Part shown: positions 55,744 to 64,000 of the stretch, in pieces
How positions within the stretch are numbered: the first letter of the stretch is position 1
How the letters are laid out: every line of letters begins with the position of its first letter
Assembly: GCA_001939145.1 (NCBI GenBank)
Contig: LSRX01000137.1
Location: forward strand, 537,182-601,181
Length of the DNA: 64,000 nt
From: Symbiodinium microadriaticum
Lineage: Eukaryota; Sar; Dinophyceae; Suessiales; Symbiodiniaceae
Direction of reading: 5' to 3'
The notes under the pieces: generated by a model
The model's database searches: none
Told to the model about the DNA's origin: nothing
What the model saw: only the letters and a program-made list of their open reading frames with translations
Made by a program: the position numbers and the translations under genes

Positions 55744-58700
55744 TCCCGCAGCTCTCCGCATCTTGCCCACTCGGCCCTCCAGCTCCTCCAACACGGAGTC
55801 GATGCTTGTAAATGCAATGTGGGTGATGTGCAGACATGTACGTGGTATTCAGCACATGATTGTGGCAGGTGCGATGTTTTTAGTTCTCGTGTCTGCTCGC
55901 CAATGTCTCACTGATCTGTCACCTCGCTTACAGCGGCCTCTCAAAGTGCGAGACATTGAGTAAGAATCTTTATGATTGCAGGTCCATGCGAGTCTGAAAG
56001 TGACTGGGAAACTCCAGTCCTTCCAAGTCGTAGCTCGGAGTCAAGGCCTGAAGCTTCGCATGTCTCAGTGTCCTTCGGATAGCCGGAACGGTGCAGAAAC
56101 TTGGGCCTTGCTGCCTTTGTGGCAACCTCAGCCGCCGAATTCGTACATGACGGCAGCTCAAGCCGCCAGATTGTCCAGCTTCGCAGCCAGTTGGAGGATT
56201 CATGACTTTGCAAACCTTTCCAACATGAGTCTGCAGCTCTACAGAGCAGCAGAGACCGATGCCTGCGAGCGAGAGTGCAGATGTGCATGGAAGAAAAGGT
56301 CTAAGGGAGAGGTGTGGTTGGTGAACTACATGTTTTCGACGAGACTCTGAAGGGAAGGGAGCTCTGACCCTGTTGAGGCTGCTGGCTGCGGAGCGAGGAT
56401 GGCGAGCGGATCTCTGGAGCTGACCTTGAGGTCTCCAATCGACAGAGCAAAGCAGAGGCACTCGGCAGCGCACTCTGCCCAAAACAGGTGCCTTTCGAAG
56501 GGCTGGAGTTGTTCCACGAGGCTCCCCTTTGCTTGAGACTTTGCGGGTCCTGCATAGTTCAGCGTGAGAGGTCTTGCCCGGTGGAGAGGATATGGAGATG
56601 GAGATCCTGGCGCAGCTCCAGGCACGAGTCGTAGCAGTCGTCGGAGCACCGCGAATGTAGGCATTTTTCTTGTCACCACAGGCTTGGCCCTGGCAGCCAT
56701 CGCAGAGCGGGCGCTGGAAGCAGGACAGGCGGCTCAACGGCGGCTTCTTGCCGCAGGAATTTTGAAAAAGCTGCTCAGGACTTCGGCCCAAAGGCCAACT
56801 TCAAGAAGCAGCAGGTGAAGATTCCGGAGACCTGGAAGGGCTTCCCATCCTGGTCGCAGCAGCTGCTGTCGAACCTGCTTTGCAGCCCCTCGGCTTCAGC
56901 TCCACGAAGCCGGGATGAGTGTGGACGGTCCTGGGTCCCCTGAGGATCTGAAACGCTGCGGAGTTGTGGTCTCAGTGTGTTACGCGTCGCCGTCGCCGGG
57001 ACAGCATCTCATCACAGGAGGGCCTTAGTCGCCGTGCCTGGGGCTGAGGCTTTGAGGCCGTAGAATGCCTCTCGTTGTGGTGCCCCACTGGAAGTTATGC
57101 TTTCTGTCATGGACGTAGTCTTGTCTGTCATGTCTCGCACGGTTCTTGTCCCAATTCAGAGATGAGTTGACGACGGTTATCAAGTAGTCAAACATGTTTC
57201 AAGCTTGGAAAGGAGATTTAGAGTCTTGACCTCGTAGGTACGATGCAGACCGCGGAGCCAATCATGCCTTGCATGCAACTTCGTGGCACTAGTCACAAGC
57301 TGCTTGTCAGTGGCATGTGTTGGGAAATCCACGTATAAATCCTTTCTCTTAGCTGTCCTGCCTAAATCGCTAAGGTAGATGACCTGTGGCTGTGGGGGGA
57401 CAGAATCCTTGGTGTGTCGATGCAGAGTGCGTCGGTCTGCTACCAAGCAGGTAGAGACTTCAGGCTTGGGACGCTTGGGATTTTCGGGTTCACGGTTTCA
57501 GCTTTAATGCTCAGATTCCGGGCGCAAAGTGCATGCCTTTTCCACGACGTCCGTCCAGCTTCCCAAGGTTTTCACATTTTACGACCCAGCGAACGAGGCC
57601 CGCCAGGGACAAAGACATCAGACACCGAGACACAGAGCTTGCCGCGCAGAGGCGGTGGTCAGAGTCCCACTGCCGAGACGGTCGGCGTGCGCAGCGCAGC
57701 CATACTTCCTAATTCAGGAGGGATCATGGATAGCTGTTGATGGGTGTTGGCTCACGCAGGTACTTAATCAGCGGCCGGGTGCGCGTCGACTGGCAACATG
57801 GGCTAATGGCAGAGGAGACTCATGTTGGTTTTGGTTTTTGCTAAGCCAGGCAACTGCCTGCACTCCACAATAGTGTGAAGGACATCTCTGGACCTCGTGT
57901 TGCAATTACTTTCCGCGAACTGACAGAGGTGGGGCGATGCATAGGATTGAAGTGGCCAACCATGCTCCATCTGCATCGTCATTCGTGAGGCGGTTGCAAG
58001 CAGTGAGCTTGGTCAACTAGCCCTCGAGCGAGCAAAGCTTGTGGCGTGGACAACTGAGAAATTTGGCTGCTTTGTTTGGACTGGTTCCCTTTTTTGGGAG
58101 ATTTTTCCTGCAAGCTCCTTGCATGTCAGGTGCAGACCCGATGACGGTTCTGAGAGCCGGACAGACTGCCCAACAGAATCGCAGGAAAAGGTTGACAAGT
58201 CCTAGGTCCGACGGCTTGCTCTGTAGGAGCAAACGACGCCGCTTCTCATGACCTCACAACCGGTGTAGCACCTCCCCTTGTGCCCCCATCACCTTGCCAA
58301 AGCGGCTTCTAATGTTGAACGATCCGCAGCGTTGGGGCACACTTTGCGGGAGAGATGCACGCCGAAAATGTCGAGACTTGCAAGGATTGCCGATGACGCA
58401 GTTTTCCTGCCCAGCGACTGGACGAAGACAAGCCTCAGCACAGGGATAAGTCGGCATGACTGCGAAGTGCTGTGTGCAGGTTGTGCTAGATGGTGTTGCA
58501 AAATGAACATCTCGTGGAATTGAGTGTTTATCGTGACAAGGCAAGTCGGAAACAACGGTTGGTCTTGCTTATTCGCAATACCTGATTGGGCTCCGGCTCC
58601 GGCAGTTTGATGATCTGCCGAAGCATGGCCAGGTTTATGACGTGCGATGTCGCGCTCGTCAAGCTTCATGTGATATCTGAGTGTAGAGTAACCTTCACCG

Positions 58701-59400
58701 TTGCACCAAACGATGCAGCGAATGAGTGTCCATCACCGCTTGGATTTCTGACTTGGAGGCACGGCACACAGAGATTCACATAATGCATTCTCTTTGCAAG
58801 CGCTGCGTCTCAACGGCTTCCCACAACTGGCACGTCCCGGCTGGCATTGAACATCGGTAACATCTCTGGCACCGCTCTTCTGGGCGACCCTCGGACCCTT
58901 GCACTGCGTCGCGACCGTGCGCCTTGCCTTGCTCGTGGAGTCGATGCTCCCAGTTTGCTGGCTTTGGGGCCTCACAAGAGTGTGTTCGCCAAAAGGGCGG
59001 TCCGAGCTGCGGCCGCACCTTTGGGTGGACTCGTCGACTCGGATACCAGTCAGCTGCTATTTGCCCAACCGCTGCCGCAAGCCCGGGCAGGCCCGATTAC
59101 GTGGTTTCCGAGGCATGCCGCTTCGCGGCTGATCGTGCAGGCTCTTTCCAGCTTCAATGCACGTGCCATTGAGAGAAGAAGGTGGTCGTCACCCTCGCAG
59201 CCCTGCTCAGCGCCAGCTATGCTGGGCGAACATGTCAGCCGCAATCCCCCGATGGCGGCAGCAGCAACAAGAGAAGCTTTCCGCGCGGGGTGTTTCGGAG
59301 GAAGCAGGGGCTGGTGGGGTATGTGAATCGGGGAAGATTAATGTGTGTACTTTTGGGTGCAAAACACGACTGACATGGACTCGACAGGCTCGCGAGCATG
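55744..59400 (+). other. Unassigned region with possible exons of further genes
   Basis: Several open stretches behind AG acceptors look coding but are not recognised. EDMEMEILAQLQARVVAVVG is at about 56588, and FEKAAQDFGPKANFKKQQVK, continuing to IPETWKGFPSWSQ, is at about 56761. VQLPKVFTFYDPANEAR is at about 57552 and LRLRQFDDLPKHGQVYDVR at about 58591. GWTRRLGYQSAAICPTA is at about 59029. They may belong to one or more co-oriented genes. Splice structure and function cannot be settled by eye. Confidence 0.35.
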
Positions 59401-59414
59401 AAACACGTCATGTC

Positions 59415-59800
59415 GACCAATGGCATGCATGCATCAGCCCCCTTTTGTGCTGGCAAACCGCTCGCGCACCTTGGCAAGACTCGGGCACCAGCAAAAAATG
59501 ACGAGGGGACCTTGCGATGCAGTTTGCCGCAGGCCTGTGCCGCTGCAGGATGCTTTGGCAGGGTGTGGCTGTGAGCCACGCACCGGCATGCGGCCCCGCC
59601 TGAGAACAAAGCAGCGCACGTAAATCGGGCGACAAGGATGGCATGACCAGGCGTTCACCAAGAAGTGTTCGGGCAGCGAGAAGTTGGACGTAGATGTAGA
59701 TGACTGCGCTCCCGGGCAGGCGCGCAATAGCGTCCGTTTCCGAGGCCCAATACGCTGCCGAAGCGGTTAACTGGGCGGACTGCAACCCCAGACAGCTTAG
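59415..59800 (-). pseudogene. LINE reverse-transcriptase C-terminal fragment, minus strand
   Basis: On the minus strand the translation reads LTASAAYWASETDAIARL and then LLCSQAGPHAGAWLTATP. This is the same C-terminal region that the + strand fragment at 60290-61900 encodes. Reading frame is lost outside this stretch and no catalytic part is present. It is a relic of a LINE family different from the large element at 1936-16065. Confidence 0.7.
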
Positions 59801-60119
59801 CGCCCCCAAAACAGCGGGATATGAACGGCTTCAGCAGTGTTTTCAGTGTCGACATCGTCGTGTCCACGTTGGCTCGCAGAGCTTGCAGAGGCAGGCCGCT
59901 CGAGACAGCCTGTCGTACGCGCTTCTACCCCCGGATGCGTCGCGAGTGCGGCGCGCATGTAAGCGCATCGCTTCCGGCGCGTGCCTGCATCCCCTTGCCT
60001 TGATTTGCAATGATCGGAGCTTGCACAACTTTCTCGCGAAACAGCATTATATTTGCGTTAGCAACAGCCACATTTGCATCAAGCGCGGCCTCAAGGGCTG
60101 CCAGCACAACAAGTTGGTG

Positions 60120-60200
60120 TTGTTTTTTTTGTCGCTGTCGCTGTCGCTGTGGCGGTTGCTGTTGCTGTTGCTGTTGGTGCTGGTGGTGTTGGTCTTGCTG
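60120..60200. repeat. (GTCGCT)n / (GTTGCT)n low-complexity tract
   Basis: Hexamer-like CTGTCG and CTGTTG runs following a T homopolymer. The Cys-rich and Gln-rich ORFs here are artefacts. Confidence 0.8.
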
Positions 60201-60289
60201 GTGCATGCTGGTGCTGGGGCGACTTTGCGAATGAGGTGCGGGTGCGCGGGTGTTTATGCGGGCACGGGTGCTGGTAGCGGACCATCGAC

Positions 60290-61900
60290 GTTGGGGAAGC
60301 CATGGGTTAGGCCTTGGAGTTGCTGGAAGCCCATCGGAAAATCACTGGCGAGGTACCGGGGTCGAGGCCAACCTGGGCAAGACGCGTCCCCATCTGCGTG
60401 GAGGGGATGCGCCACCCGGCGTCGACGTTTTGGGCCCGGACGTCTGGTGCGGCAACCTGCCCCCGCAGCATCGTGGCTTCGTCGCTCTCGGCGTGCCCAT
60501 ATGGTCACCAAGCCGCTAACCGCCTTGATGCTGAGGCCGACTTACTTCGGAAGCTCATGCAGCTCCCCGATGTCCAGTGCGCCTGGCTTTTGCTCGCTTT
60601 CTGCGCAGCGCCTCGTGCACAACATCTGCTCCGCAACGTACCCCCAGCCGACATCCTGCCGTACGCTCGCGGTCACGACGATGCGGTCCGGGCGGCAGTT
60701 GAAGGCTTGCTGGGCGACCAATGACCCGGCGAGGGAGACGACTGGGCTGCTGCTCGCCAGGTCGCTGTTTTGCCGCCGAGCCTGGGAGGCCTCGGTCTCT
60801 TGGCAGCGGAGCAGGTATCACCGGCAGCATACTGGGCGGCGTGGGCAGATGCGCTCCCGGTGTTGCGCCAACGATACCCCGACGCAGCAGCCCGGCTAGT
60901 ACAAGAGCTCGAGGGCGAACCGGCAGGGCCTTGCCCACGTGCAGCTGAGCAGGCTGCACGCCAGCTTGCTGCGGAGGGCTGAACGAGCAAACCGGAGTGG
61001 GCGTCTTGCACACGCGGCGCCGACGCTTTCGAGAACGCGTGTTACTTCCGGCCTTGGCTCCGGCCGCTCGCGCCCTCCTCCACTCTCAGACCGGTCCGCA
61101 CGCTGGTATGTGGCTTGCGGCAATTCTTGCGGACACAGCGACCACCTTGCACCCGTCCTGACGCACACGTCGCAATGAGGCGCCGCCTTCGGCTGCCCTT
61201 GCCCCTCACGGCCCTGCGCTGTGGCGTTGAAGGCCGACACGGATGTGGGCTTGAGGTCGATGCATACGGGGACCATCACCTCGCCTGCCCACGCACGGGC
61301 CTGCTGCCCAGGTGTGGTTTCGTCGTTGAAAGGGCGTGGGTTCAGGTCGCTGGCGAAGCGGTCGGTCCGTACGGACGGGTCGTGCCGCAGCAGTGGCTGT
61401 AGCGCAAAACAGCGCCGCAGGTTCACCCCGACGACCGTCGCCGCCTCGACTTCATTGTCTACGGAGCCACGAGCAACTTCGAAGCCTTGTGCTGCGACGC
61501 AACCCTCGTCTCCCCCCTGACTCGCGCTGGCCGCCCCGTTTGTCGGTGCCGACGCGCGGGAGGGAGTCGCGTCTGTCGCGGTGCGCCGACGCAAAGTCGC
61601 ACGCCACCCGGAGTCGACCTGCGGAGGGCCTCAACGACTCGTAGTCCTCGCTGCAGAAGTCGGGGGCCGCTGGAGCGACGAGTGCAAGATCCGGCTGCGT
61701 GTCGCATACGCCCCACCACCCTTGCGCGCCGCTGCAGCCCAAGGCTGGGCGCGGCGCTGGTGGAGTGTGCTGTTGGTTGCCCTGCAGCGAGCCGTCGCCA
61801 TCTCCGCGCTTGGAGTCTGGACCATGCCGCCGCTGCCCAGGCGCGCTCCCGTTGGGTGACGTGTTGGACCTCGCGATAGCGACGGCCCAAGCACGTGCAC
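60290..61900 (+). pseudogene. LINE ORF2 3' fragment, frameshifted and stop-ridden
   Basis: Blocks in changing frames add up to a LINE C-terminal region. GVDVLGPDVWCGNLPPQHRG (about 60418) is in one frame. In a second frame are LLRKLMQLPDVQCAWLLLAF (about 60545), LGGLGLLAAEQVSPAAYWAA (about 60780), DAYGDHHLACPRTG (about 61259), HPDDRRRLDFIVYGATS (about 61424) and CDATLVSPLTRAGRP (about 61493). Stops at about 60722, 60980 and 61400, and at least one frameshift near 60520, make it a pseudogene. The reverse transcriptase core is absent. Confidence 0.8.
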
Positions 61901-62089
61901 AGCTCGTTCTGCGGCATGGTGGACCTGGGGTGTGCAGTGCTGTCAAACATGCACTTGCTGCTTACCGAGCATCCTGGGCTGATGCACGGCGCACGCTATG
62001 TCGACGCGATGCCGCCTTTGCCCGCAACATCATTGGCTCGCGCCTGTGGCCGCCTACTGCCCGAAACCCTTCCGTCCTTGTGCGTTTGC

Positions 62090-62640
62090 CTCCCTTATGA
62101 CGTCCGGATTATGCGACGTGCTAAAAGAAGTATGCCCGATAACAACTAAGATCAAGAATAAATGGCCGCAGGAGATTGAATTGAATTACTCAGCTGAAAT
62201 GAAAGCGATTGTTCGGGGAATAAAGGGTCCACCCAGCGCTTCAGCTGCTGTGAAGTTTGCTGCCGTGGCGAGGAAAAGCTCTGAGCGGAGGGCGAGGCCC
62301 TGGGAAGGATCGGGGGACAGGATAGCGGATGCAGCCCTCTGGGCGCCTATTCTCCGTCCAAGTACTTGGTCCAAGGGAAAACGGCACGGCCATGTTGCAG
62401 CCGGGGACGTGTTTTGGGCCGTCCATTTTGGGCTGTTATTTTTGGACGGCCTTGGCCGCCTCTGCGCCTTGTTCAGCGGCTACATTGTAAAATGGGCCGC
62501 CCCTGGGCGGCTCCTTCTCCAATTTCCAGCGGGCTGCCTCATTTCCTTTTTTACATTTTGCATTGGAGAAAAAACTGGGCGTCGGCGTTCCGCAAGAAAA
62601 TGATCCCAGACTGGACAACCCCAAAAGCGTCACCGAAACA
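62090..62640 (+). other. Unassigned ORF region with short palindrome
   Basis: An open frame from about 61998 to 62603 contains ELNYSAEMKAIVRGIKGPPS, which looks protein-like but is not recognised. A 9-base inverted repeat GGCCGTCCA ... TGGACGGCC (62417-62451) lies inside it. It could be the tail of the LINE relic or an exon. Confidence 0.3.
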
Positions 62641-63029
62641 ATGAGCGCAAAATGGCGGTTTTCATTGGACCTGAGGTAGCAAGAGTCAGGCAGGCGTCAT
62701 GGGCGCTAGAATTCTTCGGAATCACTCTGACATCTGTCCCACAACACTTTCAAAACACTCTTGCATTCCAGCTTTCGGAATTTCGTGCGCGCAACGCACC
62801 CGGAGAAACTTGGAAAGCTGAGCAGTGCAAGCTTTGCAAACGAAGGAGCTCTTCTGTAACGTGTGCGGCATTTATTTTGCATTCATGTCCTATGGCATAG
62901 AGGAATGAAGATTGCATGTGTCTTCATTTCCGATGTTCATTTTTGTTACCCGCGCCATGGCTTCGGGGCGTTGGGCGTTAGTAAGAAATTGGCATCCTAA
63001 CCCTTCCCACGATTTTTGCCACCGTGCAT

Positions 63030-63195
63030 TTTTATGGGAGGCTGATACGTTGCTGGAATCGCAAGCTGGGCCGCACGCTGCTCGTGTCCTCACCGCTCGG
63101 CGCGCCCATCCAGAGTTCACCCTATCATCCCCGCCTCTCCAAGCAATCCTCCTGTGCCGACTCCGCTTGGCGCTGCCGCTCACACCAGATGCCGG
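63030..63195 (+). pseudogene. Third LINE reverse-transcriptase C-terminal fragment
   Basis: The + strand reads LESQAGPHAARVLTARRA and LLCRLRLALPLTP, matching the SQAGPHA...L-R-R-L-R-L-P-L-P segment of the two neighbouring relics. The frame does not continue into the Asp-Ala-x-Gly-Asp-His block. Confidence 0.65.
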
Positions 63196-63228
63196 TGTTG
63201 TTCACTGTGCGACCATTGAGGAGCTTCA

Positions 63229-63951
63229 TTGCTGCGCGGATCTGCCGCTAGGCTGGTGCAGCGGTTGCCCTCAATTTTTGTGCCGGACCTCAACGTCGAC
63301 CCCGTCTGCCAAGATGACCGGCGCACAGCACGGGCGGCAGCCGAACTCCAAGCGGGCGAAGATCCGCTGGTGTACTTCGACAACCTGTATGTCGGTCACC
63401 GAGGGTGTCGGAACTACACCGTGCCGGCTCCAGTTTGCATGCGCTGCCAGAGCGAGCTCCAACTCGACCGCATTAACTTGCCCGAACCGCGCCCGGCTTG
63501 CCCCCTCTGCGATGTGCCGTTGCAGTGGGAGGTCGACGTGAGTCGCCGTCACGAGCGATGGGTGTGCGGACGCTGCCCCTTTGCGCACCTTCCACGGCCG
63601 CTAGCGCTGGGGCCTGCGACATGCCTGCCCGTGGACGAAGGCACACCGGCCGGCATTATCATTACCGACGCGCCCACGTCACGCGTGAGCAATGTGCTTG
63701 TGCCCGAGCGGCTGCCACACAATCTGAGCCGCATGAGTCCATGGCGAACCTCGGCCCGCCTATACTGCCATTCCGTGACGGGACTAACTCGCGTATTTAT
63801 GTCGGCAGAGCTGTCACTTATACACATAATCCAGCTGTCACTTATACACAGAAGTTCCTTGTCACTTATACGCATGCGCATGCGTAAAGTGCTGGCAGGG
63901 CCACACAGAACGCACTTGGGGCAGTTTGGAATTGGCAGGCTTGCGACCTAA
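63229..63951 (+). CDS. ORF with three C-x2-C pairs, function unknown
   Basis: A 240-residue open frame with no convincing ATG at the start; the given start is a non-ATG codon. It contains CMRC, CPLC and CGRC pairs spaced about 28-45 residues apart. The context is Asp/Arg/Pro-rich, which suggests zinc binding. The last 45 residues are repeat-derived (SLIH repeats) and unlikely to be functional. It follows a LINE fragment, so it may belong to a mobile element. No family is assigned. Confidence 0.4.
   Translation: MLRGSAARLVQRLPSIFVPDLNVDPVCQDDRRTARAAAELQAGEDPLVYFDNLYVGHRGCRNYTVPAPVCMRCQSELQLDRINLPEPRPACPLCDVPLQWEVDVSRRHERWVCGRCPFAHLPRPLALGPATCLPVDEGTPAGIIITDAPTSRVSNVLVPERLPHNLSRMSPWRTSARLYCHSVTGLTRVFMSAELSLIHIIQLSLIHRSSLSLIRMRMRKVLAGPHRTHLGQFGIGRLAT
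63809..63886. repeat. Three copies of a TGTCACTTATACRCA motif
   Basis: TGTCACTTATACACA occurs at about 63811 and 63836, and a variant TGTCACTTATACGCA at about 63860, so the spacing is about 24-25 bases. The last runs into the palindrome ACGCATGCGCATGCGT. The motif is one base away from the first 17 bases of the Tn5 mosaic end. Confidence 0.85.
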
Positions 63952-63980
63952 TGAAACGCGTAAAACCTCGGCCCTGCCAG
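63892..63980. repeat. Short inverted repeat CTGGCAGGGCC / GGCCCTGCCAG
   Basis: Eleven-base perfect arms at 63892-63902 and 63970-63980 are separated by about 67 bases, with weaker similarity extending outward (GCGTAAA / TTTGCGC). It could be the end of a small non-autonomous element. Confidence 0.7.
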
Positions 63981-64000
63981 TGTTTGCGCGTTTTGCGCAG

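Noticed and set aside
63811-63870. DnaA-box-like TTATACACA cluster as a bacterial replication origin
   Set aside because: The window is clearly eukaryotic nuclear DNA and no other origin feature is present.
1-64000. Spliced-leader relics, tRNA, rRNA and CRISPR arrays
   Set aside because: I looked for the dinoflagellate leader core (GCCATTTTGGCTCAAG), cloverleaf-like genes and spaced repeats, and found no convincing match. Partial TTGGCTCAA matches (near 22350 and 39510) are too short.

Overview
The window looks like nuclear DNA of a dinoflagellate, most likely Symbiodiniaceae. The reasons are TTTAGGG-type telomeric heptamers, same-strand genes with many tiny exons, introns with GC as well as GT donors and AG|G-like borders, abundant microsatellites, and large GC-rich retroelements. 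No rRNA, tRNA, CRISPR array or bacterial-type operon was seen.

Layout. 1-1740 is a degenerate telomere-repeat field that opens with a large near-perfect hairpin. About 1935-16065 is one very large non-LTR retrotransposon inserted in (TA)n microsatellite DNA. It has a small ORF1 and then a single 12.6-kb reading frame, broken only by three nonsense codons. This frame encodes four copies of a two-domain module of unknown function, then RNase H, an APE-type endonuclease, reverse transcriptase and zinc fingers. 16066-23600 is mostly microsatellite and unassigned sequence, with the last exons of an unidentified gene near 18.5-19.3 kb. About 23.6-26.5 kb holds exons of a CLC-type chloride channel/transporter, and 26.5-31.3 kb is mostly non-coding and low-complexity.

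31380-34392 is a complete AP-1 gamma-adaptin gene with two exons. Directly behind it on the same strand is IFT140 (about 34.5-55.74 kb), a retrograde intraflagellar-transport (IFT-A) subunit split into dozens of tiny exons. One small IFT140 intron carries a complete 8.68-kb tyrosine-recombinase (DIRS/PAT-like) retrotransposon at 41901-50580. Its split direct repeats and 3-bp ATG core allow the empty site to be read off exactly. This element encodes a small membrane ORF, two gag-like ORFs and a large polyprotein: reverse transcriptase, RNase H, a TET/JBP-like 2-oxoglutarate dioxygenase, an LDFR-motif repeat region, a methyltransferase-like domain, an NPGP motif and a tyrosine recombinase.

From 55.75 kb to the end there are unidentified exon-like stretches. 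They are followed by a graveyard of broken LINE reverse-transcriptase C-termini on both strands, and short repeats near 63.8-64.0 kb that partly resemble a Tn5 end. The two recognised trafficking genes (AP-1 gamma and IFT140) are co-oriented, as is usual in dinoflagellate gene clusters. Functional calls rest on motifs recognised by eye. Exon borders outside AP1G are approximate.
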